Assembly: GCA_023053575.1 (NCBI GenBank)
Contig: JAKZAP010000006.1
Span: forward strand, 20,035,280 to 20,099,279
DNA from: Branchinecta lynchi
Lineage: Eukaryota > Arthropoda > Branchiopoda > Anostraca > Branchinectidae
Direction of reading: 5' to 3'
Length of the DNA stretch: 64,000 bases
The notes under the pieces were generated by a model that saw only the letters and a program-made list of their open reading frames with translations, did no database searches and was not told the origin of the DNA. The position numbers were made by a program, and so were the translations under genes. This document shows, in pieces, positions 33,201 through 36,118 of this stretch (the first letter of the stretch is position 1; the number at the start of each line of letters is the position of its first letter).

Positions 33201-36118
33201 CAAAAGTATAAGTTTTTTATTAATTAACAAAAAGTGTGGCCCCTAGGCCCCTGGCCCCTAGGGGGCCTGGGTGGTTCTGACCACGTCTGTGAAGATGTAG
33301 TGGGAGGCCCTTGCGTATAGCTCCTTCAGCCTACTCAGAATCCTGCCAACCTGTCGCCGAGTCCGCTGTGGACTAAATGTAGCCGTGCCTTGAATCTCAA
33401 CTTTCTCCTAGGATTCGGAGAAATACAAGTTCGAGAACCAAAATCCATTCGCTTCAGACGAAGATAGAGAAAGCCTCGGATCTATTGCCTACAGGTACAG
33501 AAAATGGGACTTGGGCAACTCAATCTCCCTTGTCGTCAGAACGGAACATGACGCCGTCATGACCAACCCCAATGGCGACGTTCAGTTCATCAACATCAAA
33601 GCTTTGAACGAGTGGGATTCAAGGGTAAGTTTGACCTTAACACCATGAAACTACTCGAATGTTGCGTGACACTAGCCACAAAGTAGGCAGGTTTAGAAAA
33701 ACGAACGGAAAGAAAAGGATATATTACAGAACAGTGTCATACGTAATCATAAAGGAATGCACCCGTTTAATCTTCTTGTTTTGTGTTCAGTTCAAGAAGT
33801 TTTGTTTGTCAATTTTAGGTCTATAAGTGACCATCTGGTTTTGAACGCGACTATTACCCGTACAGCATCATTCTAGTCGATATCCTAGGATGGGTGACCC
33901 GACGGAGTCTGCTCTGGCGTTCTCTTTTCAACAGAGGCGGTTCGTGTAATACTGTGAACATCGATTTCTGTTAAAAAGTCTTAGAGAAAATTTTCTATTT
34001 TTGACGCTTTATTCCAGTTCTCAGGCGGAGTTGACTGGAGACAAAAGCTGGACTCTCAGCGAGGTGCCGTACTGGCACAGGAGCTGAAAAACAATGCCAA
34101 TAAGCTGGCTAAATGGACCGTTCAGGCGCTGCTTGCAAGCTCTGACCAGATGAAGTTCGGGTGAGTTTTATAACAGTACTATCTAGAAGCGATGCACTGC
34201 TGTAATTGTAATTGATGCGAGACTCAAACGTTTTCGTCTCGTCCCTTATATATTATACCTCGAAAGTCGAAAGCTCTTGTTCCGTGATCGTCGGTCGGCA
34301 GAGAGGGTTTGGGCGAACCGCAACCACTGGTGTCTCAGCGGTCGCTGAAGGAAGAGGCTTTACTTCTGACGTGGCCAGATATCTGTCGGGGCTCGGATGT
34401 CATGTAGAAAAAGATCCATCCAATCTTTTGAAAAGCCAACAGGTCTCGATTAAAAAGCCGCGGTTCGTTCCTCCTTTCGTTTAGTTTCAGGATTTGCGAC
34501 TGTAATGTCCCATTCAGCATATCCCACGTTATTACACAAACAACTTTTCCATCCGATTCTTCCTTATTTCAAATCCAACGCAGCGAATATTCTATTCTAG
34601 GTAAAGAACCCGGTCTCGCAGCTGTTTAAGCGGCGTGAGTATAAACTCATGCCTCTGGCCTCTGCGTAGAAGTGCGGGAAACCTTAGTTGTGTTTTTGCA
34701 GAAACCATGTTATTTGTTACCACGGTAGCTGGATTTGCAAGTAGTCGTTTTTGCAGTTACCGACTTACCGTGGTATCTGGTATACGGTTGCTGGACAAAA
34801 CCGACAAATGCCGAAGTTGCGCTTTTCAAAGTCATCACAAAAGAAAAACTGATATCCAGTCGCATCACTAAGTGCCTAACTTCTTTCCCACCAATTTGAC
34901 AAAAATTGATGAGAGTGAGATGACTTTTTCAGATACCACGATCAGTTACCACGGTAACATGGCCAGATACCACGATAACTGCGAAAAGGACTTCAGACCG
35001 TGGTATCAGATACCATGGTATCTGCAAAAACGCAATTCTTGAATTTTCTACTCCATTTTCTGAAGAATCATTTTCGTGGCGGATGCGTTTGTTTCCAGCG
35101 GAAGTTCGCCGGTGTTTGTACGAGGCTTCCTAGAGCTTGCATTAAACGAATATCTCTATCTTGTAGCTACGTATCCCGCCGGAACGTTCGGGACCCTGCC
35201 GCCCATGTGATCCTGGGAATCCAGCAGTTCAAGCCTTCCGAGTTCGCAAACCAGATTAACTTGAACATGGATAATTCCTGGGGCATTCTTCGGTGTCTGA
35301 TCGACATCTGTATGAAGCAGGAGAACGGAAAATACCTGATTGTGAAAGATCCAAATAAGGTAGGTTCCGCTTTAGAACGTTCTTAAGGAGATTTTGCATG
35401 ACGTCGTAGCTATATAAGACAGGCATTTGAACGTAGCAAAATCTACACTTGCATTGAAATATCACCAGTAAGAATTCAAGTGACAAATCCGTTTATCAAC
35501 ACTCAAGCACGATTCTGAGTCGGCTTGGGGGGGGGGGGGGGGCGCAGTACCTATCATCTGAAGAGGTTGAAGCGTCCATGGGAAAGAACTTAATCCTTCC
35601 TTTTTTTTCTTTTTTTTTATCAAGGGGATATTCTGCTCAATATTACTGCAACCTAAGTATCAACCCCATGGAATTTCTGCGGGCAAAAATGGAGGGGGGG
35701 GGGGGGGTCTACACCCAACATGTGACATCTAGGGATGTTTTTTTTCTTCCGAAATATGGACTTTCTTAACTGTTCTGTTCCCCAGCGCTCCCAGTGCGCA
35801 AAAGACGCTGGAAAGCATACACGTATTGTGCTTTATCGGTATGAAAAGTGCCCATGAGTATCGAATAGAAATGGATTAGACCTTGGCCAACTTGGGATGC
35901 GCAGGCGATTCCGTCAAGTGGAAAAGATGTGGAAACAGAACATAAGTTATAAAAAAGTGATGCAGCAAGTCGTGTGGGATAAACATTTCGAAGTTTACGG
36001 CTAAGCGAGTCAATCTGCTTTTCTATTCCAGCCAATGATCCGTCTATACAAAGTGCCGGACAACGCCTTTGAATCAGAAGAGGAAGAAGGAAGCGACGAA
36101 TACGGTAACTATCTATAG
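12101..36118 (+). CDS. EIF3D: Eukaryotic translation initiation factor 3 subunit d (eIF3d), whole gene
   Basis: Ten coding exons join in frame to 1,650 nt (549 aa plus stop); animal eIF3d is about 550 aa. Exons: 12101-12244, 12431-12476, 14343-14559, 29429-29756, 30309-30456, 31923-32053, 33412-33624, 34018-34160, 35167-35359, 36032-36118. All introns are GT-AG and phases agree. eIF3d is the eIF3 subunit that binds the mRNA 5' cap for specialised initiation in the cytoplasm. Recognisable blocks include [86 protein letters not shown] and [15 protein letters not shown]. Residues ~100-165 are RG/Q-rich and variable; the C-terminal tail is acidic. Intron 3 contains the 13.6-kb Polinton, but every splice site is intact. 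Confidence 0.97.
12431..12476 (+). CDS. EIF3D: eIF3d coding exon 2
   Basis: 46 nt, [15 protein letters not shown] plus one base. The acceptor is TTTTAAG and the donor A/GTAAGT. The preceding intron is only 186 bases. Confidence 0.93.
12615..13410 (-). mobile_element. Old degenerate F1 copy in eIF3d intron 2
   Basis: In reverse orientation it shows F1 landmarks: the ATTTAGGGGTGGGG block near 12,750, monomer pieces such as GGACACATAGTTCGCTCG near 13,010, and the TCTGGCGAAGACCGG start region near 13,355. It is more diverged than the other copies and its palindromic ends are lost. Confidence 0.55.
13901..14058. mobile_element. 158-bp MITE, PIF/Harbinger-like
   Basis: The termini AGGTGCGTT and AACGCACCT are inverted repeats and are flanked on both sides by TTA (13,898-13,900 and 14,059-14,061). 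Three-base TWA target duplications are typical of PIF/Harbinger. Inner sequence is also partly inverted (TGTAGTTTC near both ends). It lies in eIF3d intron 2 and does not affect splice sites. Confidence 0.75.
14343..14559 (+). CDS. EIF3D: eIF3d coding exon 3
   Basis: 217 nt, starting in phase 1 and leaving two bases. It encodes the conserved [19 protein letters not shown] block and then an RG/G-rich stretch. This is the last exon before the intron that holds the Polinton. The donor is AA/GTAAGTATC. Confidence 0.95.
14560..15066 (+). other. eIF3d intron 3, left remnant
   Basis: About 500 bases of host intron before the Polinton. A run of about fifteen G lies at 14,811 and a T-run near 15,041. 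I see no gene. The last six bases (TTCGCT, 15,061-15,066) are the left target-site duplication. Confidence 0.8.
15061..15066. repeat. Polinton target-site duplication, left copy
   Basis: TTCGCT directly abuts the first base of the left terminal repeat and is repeated at 28,623-28,628. Six bases is the length expected for Maverick/Polinton integration. Confidence 0.95.
15067..15669. repeat. Polinton left terminal inverted repeat
   Basis: 603 bases, the inverse of 28,020-28,622 with the same length and no difference in the stretches I compared. It contains a complete 102-codon gene and ends inside the last eight codons (stop included) of the major capsid gene. Imperfect similarity (16 of 19 bases) continues inward for one more short stretch. 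Confidence 0.93.
15300..15608 (-). CDS. 102-aa TIR-encoded protein, left copy (possible OB-fold/ssDNA-binding)
   Basis: A small basic protein identical to the one encoded in the right terminal repeat. The centre [20 protein letters not shown] followed by a short acidic/polar strand and LFITQKYN looks like successive beta strands. The 'tkyGdklvv' pattern is reminiscent of small OB-fold nucleic-acid-binding proteins. That assignment is inference; I do not recognise a named family with certainty. It starts in the TAAATG motif shared by the other genes. Sitting at both ends of a linear protein-primed genome would suit an end-binding or replication role. Confidence 0.8.
   Translation of the reverse strand: MESAKEVLNTIRMNKYNETIRKEELVLGLKYTIVKMRIAKTKYGDKLVVVINHNDKPCDLFITQKYNAIANELLLKKNLVLQPIVRENKNKETYVDLELFTQ
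15646..17010 (-). CDS. MCP: Major capsid protein (double jelly-roll)
   Basis: 454 aa, in the size range of Polinton/adintovirus major capsid proteins. The N-terminal part has beta-rich segments [17 protein letters not shown] and [16 protein letters not shown] Gly/Ala/Asn-rich loop lies at ~165-180, and a second beta-rich half begins at about residue 200 ([20 protein letters not shown]). By family knowledge it forms the hexon-like trimers of an icosahedral shell. Start: ATG in TATATAAATG, 28 bases after the next gene's stop. Its final codons lie inside the left terminal repeat. The call rests on length, gene order next to the minor capsid and penton-like genes, and sequence pattern, not on a database search. 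Confidence 0.85.
   Translation of the reverse strand: MAVNKVISPQWNIFDEPLVDDTVVKYEFKEIRETDVNVSNKSEFEFVTKKLDSWFYPSESYLDVSVRIVNEDGTPIAATDVATLTNNGFNLFSTAEYVINDESVEKINHVGITTTVTKLIEYSDDYSRSAARNHFWYKDYNQGKEINPVIASFTATPVVAGAAAGGGTVSLRNNNNYNKGFEKRYNRTKSSKLVNMYLPLSELFGFLKGNKRFFRGASHKLFLRRNDDNNMIIRNGNTNFKVVIEYLSWKIPIVAPSIEMMSELEKDLAKDKKHNLMWEACNSYKSDVSQNKEHTWKVVSERNSPTKIVVMLQKNEKHNNQLMNNMVFDHMNLTDIELRINGDKYPEEPLKCDFSDEKCKYSNLYNRFIHLGYKQLAFDTGSVVSIEEFKEVYPLFCFDVSKHESSIYNGTTADIEISLTLKHAQPVPYNIYCVIYYERKATLGIINKNMYVSL
17041..17397 (-). CDS. Small pVI-like capsid/core protein with an adenain-type cleavage site
   Basis: 118 aa, basic. The N-terminus contains [13 protein letters not shown], a Gly-rich amphipathic segment. 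The middle is helical and Lys-rich. Near the C-terminus [10 protein letters not shown] contains MTGN/G, which fits the adenovirus protease consensus (M/I/L)-X-G-X/G. Its position between the penton-like and major capsid genes, and that site, suggest a cement or membrane-lytic protein matured by the element's own protease. The function is inferred. It starts at CCTATAAATG. Confidence 0.7.
   Translation of the reverse strand: MLINNKRLLYKKQYGSGIGSVFKNIVNSQLFQTSAKQIKDGAMSMYNNIIKPRFELLKNRAIEYGKDLINVNKKELIDVIGNKKSMKDLIGTNKRILNQRSQDLIKTLMTGNGLKILK
17430..18152 (-). CDS. Minor capsid (penton-like) protein
   Basis: 240 aa, beta-rich, of the size of Polinton minor capsid proteins with a single jelly-roll. 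The C-terminal block [20 protein letters not shown] followed by a short V-L-H-L-R strand is the most characteristic part of this family. It would occupy the icosahedral vertices. Only three bases separate its start from the 274-aa gene's stop, so the two are tightly packed. It starts at TCTAATAAATG. Confidence 0.85.
   Translation of the reverse strand: MVLLNIEGNESIIDITFSQPIELNRNWDYEIGLNQCTLWYSWHNISDKFGNNTFKYRKDEDNNATEWMNVTIPNGMYNDDCLNYFLCQYFDTPKDKCPIVISSNPASMRFVILLQEKYVFRFNSDLCQILGFEKDSEISKKINEGTKLPNITRSVDKIQIHCSLVNSSIVNKSKSDVIWTFVPNTEPGCQIVENPRQLIYLPINTKDFIYSLRVTITDQLGRPIDLNGDNVGYVLHLRKA
18156..18980 (-). CDS. 274-aa conserved Polinton-type protein, function unknown
   Basis: The N-terminal ~90 residues are charged and predicted coiled coil ([20 protein letters not shown] and [17 protein letters not shown]). 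The middle (~135-160) is aromatic-rich ([17 protein letters not shown]). The C-terminal third is helical and ends in a basic YNSIYKKYF tail. I do not recognise a catalytic motif. Its place between integrase and penton-like genes suggests a virion or assembly role. It starts at GTATATAAATG and no frame damage is seen. Confidence 0.75.
   Translation of the reverse strand: MDSRRLSDILSDIVKNREIQRRKVQQNEMEKAGFREYASELNAPVIIAQKENTKDTIKKLQENTEMIINKLQEGDDSSRTRLLQLGETIQPYQLPVSGVEMQSTALEASPTSIKVVDLNEGIDKELLKTLNVKYRDNHRRYEGEYFEMPHFYYDNPENIEDALAELTPISQSYGGLKSKSYSSSKYDKIILFIQDYKDRLRKIQSSIPFIRQQGTGIFMNCDEMISKLYTLIGSRVNGNTSDEVRNEAIDILDSLMRNKFLTKRNYNSIYKKYF
18997..19968 (-). CDS. INT: Retroviral-type DDE integrase, -1 frame of an upstream mini-ORF
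   Basis: A 323-codon open frame. Catalytic residues in its numbering: D89 in WQADLVDM, D149 in [10 protein letters not shown]183 in [12 protein letters not shown] (D-x33-E). The C-terminal part has a short SH3-like region ending [10 protein letters not shown]. It inserts the element's linear DNA into the host genome, consistent with the 6-bp duplication. The frame has no ATG before M93, beyond the first catalytic Asp; it opens after a TAA near 19,992. It overlaps in -1 a 55-codon zinc-ribbon ORF, with slippery T_TTA_AAA at 19,935-19,929. A frameshift product would be ~356 aa. Non-AUG initiation or splicing are alternatives. Confidence 0.9.
   Translation of the reverse strand: MCYLRIEEKSLFKKNLNAETDILKTYYSNYSGVDDIHRKLKENGVNVSKDTIKNVLQNENVYTLHKPSYHNFERRRVYVHYVDEQWQADLVDMQKYKKENNKTNYILTVIDCFSKYAWCIPLKDKTGAEIIKAFSVIFKERIPKKLQTDKGKEFVMRNVQSFLKNSGIHWFASESELKAQIVERFNRTLKEKLWKYFTHNNTTNWIDILPVFVNNYNNSYHRSIQMKPVDASKKVNQKKVFSALFPPVDDYKITGNVKVGNLVRIKKEKSIFDKGYLPNYTDEVFQIATIRPTIPITYEISDKSGELIQGGFYEKELSKFIMK
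19899..20066 (-). CDS. 55-aa zinc-ribbon protein, zero frame for the integrase frameshift
   Basis: It has two CxxC pairs, YCMKCKK at residues 4-10 and CVICGSRK at 34-41, and a basic C-terminus. This spacing resembles a small zinc ribbon seen in viral and phage proteins. The gene has the standard TCTAATAAATG start and ends with TAA at 19,899-19,901. Its last ~23 codons overlap the start of the integrase frame, which has no ATG of its own. The most economical reading is that it is both a short protein and the N-terminal leader of the integrase made by -1 frameshifting. Confidence 0.75.
   Translation of the reverse strand: MEIYCMKCKKSTDTESMFKAVSQKNNVPMLKGNCVICGSRKNRFLKKTSTQKQIF
19929..19935 (-). 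promoter_or_regulatory. Putative -1 ribosomal frameshift heptamer (zinc ribbon to integrase)
   Basis: In the zinc-ribbon frame the codons read TTT TTA AAA AAA ACC. This gives T_TTA_AAA, a canonical X_XXY_YYZ heptamer, overlapped by a second possible one, A_AAA_AAA. The integrase frame is exactly -1 and is open through the site. Downstream RNA structure was not evaluated. Confidence 0.65.
20084..20485 (-). CDS. PRO: Adenain-like cysteine protease, -1 frame of the core-protein gene
   Basis: Counted from the only in-frame ATG (20,428), the adenain-type catalytic set is H42 (GTHWVAYC), D59 (FFDSFG), Q88 and C95 (LNCGLHC). Such proteases mature capsid and core proteins. The conserved leader GPLTNFDI lies upstream of that ATG, so ATG initiation would drop family sequence. 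The frame runs back to a slippery A_AAA_AAC at 20,491-20,485 in the preceding 189-aa gene, just after a TAG that closes it upstream. Given here is the -1 frame from that site (133 codons plus stop). A frameshift fusion would be about 312 aa. It has no TAAATG start. Confidence 0.88.
   Translation of the reverse strand, partial: RGHQKRSKSKVGPLTNFDIMDALGSIPQFRGVFSLDTLPKHINDSECGVINYDKLGMPGTHWVAYCNLSESPYVEFFDSFGIPPGKEIIKYLRTSKKKIAYENLAVQNIDELNCGLHCISYIKRKMKLVAFRL
20452..21021 (-). CDS. Core-like protein with hydrophobic segment and two AT-hooks
   Basis: 189 aa. Residues ~8-75 hold two imperfect copies of a basic unit ([14 protein letters not shown] and [14 protein letters not shown]). Residues ~80-115 form a Gly/Ala-rich hydrophobic stretch starting [20 protein letters not shown]. 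The C-terminal part has two copies of a ~30-residue repeat, each with [12 protein letters not shown] or VGNGV, and RGRPRK, an AT-hook core. It probably binds viral DNA inside the virion, like adenovirus core proteins (inference). It begins at CCCTAATAAATG and carries the A_AAA_AAC site ten codons before the stop, giving access to the protease frame. Confidence 0.8.
   Translation of the reverse strand: MVETTEYTVYLSKLQKGKLKKCFDAKQKCQIRVSHSRQNEREPVKLLLSKRQIDKIETCKMNNKGCDIDVSYKQMREAIQKGGLLPFLIPLAITLGKAALTSGAAALGTFAGKKIMDKMTNTGGALKLPGTQKVTGNGVRGRPRKEKKDDVNTGGALTLPGTQKVVGNGVRGRPRKSKNGDIKKEAKVK
20485..20491 (-). promoter_or_regulatory. Putative -1 ribosomal frameshift heptamer (core protein to protease)
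   Basis: Codons TCA AAA AAC GGG in the 189-aa frame contain A_AAA_AAC, a textbook -1 slippery heptamer, directly followed by GGGG. The protease frame is exactly -1 and becomes open only a few codons upstream of this site. Downstream structure was not evaluated. Confidence 0.7.
21052..21666 (-). CDS. Fibre/attachment-like protein
   Basis: 204 aa. Two short repeats, [19 protein letters not shown] (~29-47) and [20 protein letters not shown] (~115-134), match the pattern 'h-x-N-(l/v)-x-x-(P/A)-x-x-x-x-DA-(v/i)-(n/s)-L' found in bacteriophage tail fibres and other trimeric receptor-binding proteins. The C-terminal ~50 residues look like a coiled coil ([19 protein letters not shown]). By analogy it may be a trimeric vertex fibre that contacts the host. 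That role is inferred from the pattern. It starts at TCTATAATAAATG. Confidence 0.75.
   Translation of the reverse strand: MNKFGSVGKKVSNESKVTDENGNINLHDRRIINLGDAKADKDAISLRSMTVIMNQFKEQMTAGQVQANQYFSEDINRLTAIDDSPDNSLVRNKDKGLFVKEIVRVNDKEINAENKLITNVQNPRNKNDAVNLATLTMNLLDYDKKLLGQHTHNGIIEGKIAGQKTRIDNIERAVVNILKRLLELELKPVDKPFVTRIEKMMAGK
21683..22360 (-). CDS. ATP: HerA/FtsK-superfamily genome-packaging ATPase (A32-like)
   Basis: 225 aa. Walker A GSSGTGKT at residues 36-43 and Walker B LIIFDD at 112-117, followed by the arginine/sensor region [19 protein letters not shown]. The length is typical for the Polinton/adintovirus packaging ATPase. It would pump the linear genome into the capsid. It starts at CCTAAATAAATG and lies 17 bases upstream of the fibre-like gene's start. 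Together with polymerase, protease and capsid genes it defines the viral side of this element. Confidence 0.95.
   Translation of the reverse strand: MNEKAPIKVYDFSEKNTYQNKHDLAPQWPFRLLICGSSGTGKTNLLLNLIYEYLCFNRIYLYAKDLEEDKYQDLITNLTTLESQCKSKVLTVSNNLDDIVDVDDLDPEYQNLIIFDDFVTEKDQKKIEDLFIRGRKKNASIIYLSQSYHKTPKVVRLQCNYFAFFQCSNPKEVKLIRQSHVSSIDDEKFLKQFETATKGYGFFFIDLKIKDKTLKYRKNFEKFTG
22427..22615. repeat. 21-bp tandem repeat, nine units
   Basis: AAGTAGGTACTTG recurs at exact 21-base steps from 22,427 to 22,595, with the remaining eight bases T/A-rich and slightly variable. The array begins just past the DNA polymerase stop codon and fills most of the gap before the ATPase gene. It is too regular to be chance. 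It could be a 3'-end/terminator region or simply a minisatellite. No open frame runs through it. Confidence 0.9.
22611..26687 (-). CDS. POLB: Protein-primed family B DNA polymerase with extra N-terminal domains
   Basis: 1,358 aa, copying the linear genome from a terminal protein. In order: SAP-like DNA-binding helices (~26-60, ~124-155); a cysteine-protease-like domain (~356-470, KCFLWSILA to HYVLVKD); a C2H2 zinc finger (C484, C487, H500); exonuclease motifs ADFE (~537-540), [10 protein letters not shown] (~679) and YTKLYLKSD (~837-845); an endonuclease VII-like HNH insert between Exo I and II ([18 protein letters not shown], ~633-663); polymerase motifs A DANNLYG (~941), [11 protein letters not shown] (~1098) and C YMDTDS (~1196). 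All catalytic motifs are present. The ATG lies in CCCTATTAAATG. It is divergent from the 140-aa gene across a 482-base spacer with 86-bp repeats. Confidence 0.97.
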   Translation of the reverse strand: MMNTAEVIQLCKKVISNNKSVIQRLSLYTYNELRTYAKINKIKTNGAKKHEITNNIINHLNKYILIAEDKIKIERRNERTHNKNRPSNYKPEPRLRTILEDEIRENNITITKLKQEYDDNKEKETSELKKFLKNKNLSTRGNREEVIQKVEEYYNNIITKHKDSVQKNRDIIRDQTERRDNSRQKVVDLSTLFINKKKIKEEKLIPDHVFRTEEEQQPTIFSESENIFTVNVSVQGNGVDEHTLIAFTFADIQRRMNEINQYRVQFVTRVIFHRQENDEEVVVYYNSTSWILNKNSILTHSHLDDNNKRLSSLSNTPRSGLQFSRYEGIDYRMTRIESYMGGTFKILPNFVKNKRACLNIENNDQKCFLWSILANLHPAKDHPERISKYKQYENEFDFEGVTNFPMDTKDIHKFENRYNIKICLFQIEKEKIIRSHILKSTINGKTAKHVINLLYFDNHYVLVKDLSRLVGPQISTRQKKTYLCTFCGRHFTKEEQYEKHESKNNCEDPDIIMPPEGSSIQYKNIAKQMKVPYCIIADFESYNEEYNQVNGKKTIKVAKQKPFAYGFQVCCSFDTNQNKYYDYFGEDAAEHFVKTVTKVSTEIANKYESRQRNHTYTNAEITEKWKNLMNKTCHICTTEITENPHFDHDHMTGEDRGFAHAECNMKYRIPRHIPVVMHNLSKYDSHLFVRELIPNNGIFESAESFISFSKSISITKADTEIKYEMRFIDSIRFMASSLDKLSANLATCDCKVPCNHLRQNFKYTSNSFKNEDEFKEIIKKGVYPYEFVDSFDKMKCTKLPPIESFYSRLTGKGIDKSDYKRAVSIWKQFNCETLLDYTKLYLKSDVLILSDVVENFRNVCIHNYDLDPLHYFSAPGLTWDAFLKHSKVDLPLFSKEDMYTFIEKGIRGGVSQCIKRYAKANNKYTSDYNENKPSNYLMYLDANNLYGWAMSQNLPANDFQFISIPDDLKERNEYESIEYYNHLKSHIKSVITIKSVRQDVGAIYEVDLEYPKELHELHKDLPLAPEHFNGKLCTTVLDKTNYVVHHRNLEFYLQKGMILKRVHRILGFTESAYLKGYIDHNTALRTKGTNDFEKDFFKLMNNACFGKTMENVRKRADMEIITDDTTREKIIKKPNFKSEIIFSENFSVARMSKEKIKLDKPMYIGFAVLELSKLLMYEFHYDYMKPKYGDKIDLCYMDTDSFIYDIRTEDFYQDIKQDLNERFDTSDYAKDNPYGFPNVNKKVIGMMKDELGGQVMTEFVGLRSKVYAYLKDNQDPSKASKKLKGIKTNIVKDKITIQNYKDVLFGKTENLSITQYNLRSYKHNMFLEEQNKKALDPKDDKRIVTSDKIHTLPLGYKH
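26688..27169. promoter_or_regulatory. Divergent intergenic region between POLB and the 140-aa gene
   Basis: The only long non-coding stretch inside the element with genes leaving on both sides. It contains four 86-bp tandem repeats and, at each edge, the ATAAAAAT/ACAATTTTAT plus TAAATG start module. It is the natural place for a shared promoter, enhancer or packaging/replication signal (inference). Confidence 0.6.
26770..27113. repeat. 86-bp tandem repeats, four units
   Basis: Units start at 26,770, 26,856, 26,942 and 27,028 at exact 86-base steps. Each contains GAGCAAGCGCT, TCAGTCAAGAAAG and a GATAGCATATGTG-like end. The fourth unit is the most diverged. No tRNA or ORF is seen. Confidence 0.92.
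27170..27592 (+). CDS. 140-aa protein with a two-helix hydrophobic hairpin
   Basis: The basic N-terminus ([20 protein letters not shown]) is followed by a hydrophobic stretch at ~28-58 that could form two short membrane helices ([20 protein letters not shown] then VIIEI). A charged helical C-terminal half follows. The layout resembles small two-TM proteins such as the SLATT type, but I do not claim membership. It is the only unique plus-strand gene of the element. It starts in ACATAATAAATG. A membrane role (entry, exit or pore) is possible but unproven. Confidence 0.75.
   Translation: MEELEKKMYVYRRSYKYYNRISNSLLVSKFLFSAAGMSAFLVLPLASLSLGAVIIEIIEKQLSIADRKAEFRTNYNFYTELFSMLKCGQLTIEEVIQRETEMRKTFRFFPREKYMKQVRLNGYKYCKNETIKIQENLPKI
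27600..27835 (-). ncRNA. Candidate Pol III transcript (VA-RNA-like or embedded SINE)
   Basis: On the minus strand, TGGTGTAGTGG near 27,820-27,810 fits the box A consensus TRGYNNARNNG, and GATCGAATC at 27,759-27,751 fits box B GWTCRANNC. They are spaced ~50 bases apart as in tRNA-type promoters. A TTTT terminator lies near 27,605. The predicted RNA has a 10-bp stem between 27,611-27,620 and 27,670-27,679. It could be a tRNA-derived SINE inserted into the element, or an element-encoded small RNA analogous to adenovirus VA RNA. No full cloverleaf is seen. Confidence 0.5.
28001..28019 (+). pseudogene. Vestige of the major capsid gene 3' end beside the right TIR
   Basis: Just inside the perfect right repeat, 19 bases match the 3' end of the capsid gene at 16 positions and continue its reading frame into the terminal repeat. 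Of three changes, two are synonymous and one swaps Gly for Asp. A 12-T run abuts it. It shows that the terminal repeat was once longer here. Confidence 0.7.
28020..28622. repeat. Polinton right terminal inverted repeat
   Basis: 603 bases, the inverse of 15,067-15,669. It ends GATTATATACTACT and is followed by the TTCGCT target duplication. It contains the second copy of the 102-aa gene and, at its inner edge, the last seven sense codons of the capsid gene. Confidence 0.93.
28081..28389 (+). CDS. 102-aa TIR-encoded protein, right copy
   Basis: Its translation is identical to that of the left copy, with the same TAAATG start module (ATAAAATCATCCCCTAATAA before the ATG). Both copies therefore remain expressible. 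Identity of the two copies is expected if the terminal repeats are homogenised during protein-primed replication (inference). Confidence 0.8.
   Translation: MESAKEVLNTIRMNKYNETIRKEELVLGLKYTIVKMRIAKTKYGDKLVVVINHNDKPCDLFITQKYNAIANELLLKKNLVLQPIVRENKNKETYVDLELFTQ
28623..28628. repeat. Polinton target-site duplication, right copy
   Basis: TTCGCT immediately follows the last base of the element and matches 15,061-15,066. Confidence 0.95.
28629..29428 (+). other. eIF3d intron 3, right remnant
   Basis: 800 bases of host intron, ending in the acceptor AATTTCCAG. No further gene or repeat is recognised. Together with 14,560-15,066, the pre-insertion intron would have been ~1.3 kb. Confidence 0.8.
29429..29756 (+). 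CDS. EIF3D: eIF3d coding exon 4
   Basis: 328 nt. The first base completes the codon split by the Polinton-bearing intron. It encodes a Q/R-rich linker, then [38 protein letters not shown] and [11 protein letters not shown]. The donor is AAG/GTAAGA. The phase fit with exon 3 shows that intron 3 is still spliceable in principle. Confidence 0.96.
30309..30456 (+). CDS. EIF3D: eIF3d coding exon 5
   Basis: 148 nt encoding [20 protein letters not shown] and [20 protein letters not shown]. Acceptor CTCCACAG, donor CTAG/GTAAGA. Confidence 0.97.
30654..31100. repeat. Two diverged direct copies of a ~200-bp repeat in eIF3d intron 5
   Basis: GGCATGAAGCCAAGGCCCCT begins a block at about 30,680 and again at about 30,938. 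Both continue to a shared TCGGTTTCATAATTTCTTTT stretch. The first copy carries an extra ~70-base insert with CAATCTTTATTATTCGAA, which matches inverted sequence near 56,050-56,075, so a small retroelement tail is nested in it. Confidence 0.7.
31716..31832. repeat. 14-bp minisatellite in eIF3d intron 5
   Basis: About eight units of CTTTCCACTTTAGT in tandem, with outer units varying (CTGTCC for CTTTCC). It lies ~90 bases before the next exon. No function is evident. Confidence 0.85.
31923..32053 (+). CDS. EIF3D: eIF3d coding exon 6
   Basis: 131 nt encoding [19 protein letters not shown] and [18 protein letters not shown]. The acceptor is TCTCTTGCAG and the donor CAG/GTCAGT. Confidence 0.96.
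32054..33411 (+). other. eIF3d intron 6
   Basis: 1,358 bases with a ~16-G run near 32,790 and the T-rich acceptor CTTTCTCCTAG. No gene or clear element is seen. Confidence 0.7.
33412..33624 (+). CDS. EIF3D: eIF3d coding exon 7
   Basis: 213 nt (71 codons, both ends phase 0). It includes [20 protein letters not shown] and [15 protein letters not shown], conserved in the cap-binding domain. Confidence 0.97.
34018..34160 (+). CDS. EIF3D: eIF3d coding exon 8
   Basis: 143 nt encoding [20 protein letters not shown] and a helix of the cap-binding domain. Acceptor TTTATTCCAG, donor CGG/GTGAGT. Confidence 0.97.
34687..35037. mobile_element. Quasi-palindromic MITE in eIF3d intron 8
   Basis: The ends TGTTTTTGCAGAAACCATG and GATACCATGGTATCTGC with AAAAACGC are inverted. 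Inside are many copies of TACCACGGTAAC/GATACCACG. A second copy in opposite orientation lies at about 60,461-60,830 and shares the middle segment around CCACCAATTTGA. No ORF is present. Confidence 0.7.
35167..35359 (+). CDS. EIF3D: eIF3d coding exon 9
   Basis: 193 nt encoding [20 protein letters not shown] and [20 protein letters not shown]. The acceptor is TCTTGTAG and the donor AAG/GTAGGT. Confidence 0.97.
35360..36031 (+). other. eIF3d intron 9
   Basis: 672 bases with two long G runs (near 35,527 and 35,694). No element or gene is recognised. Confidence 0.7.
36032..36118 (+). CDS. EIF3D: eIF3d coding exon 10 (last)
   Basis: 28 codons plus TAG. It encodes [20 protein letters not shown] and the short acidic C-terminus. 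The acceptor is TTCTATTCCAG. The polyadenylation site was not identified. Confidence 0.95.
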   Translation, partial: PMIRLYKVPDNAFESEEEEGSDEYGNYL

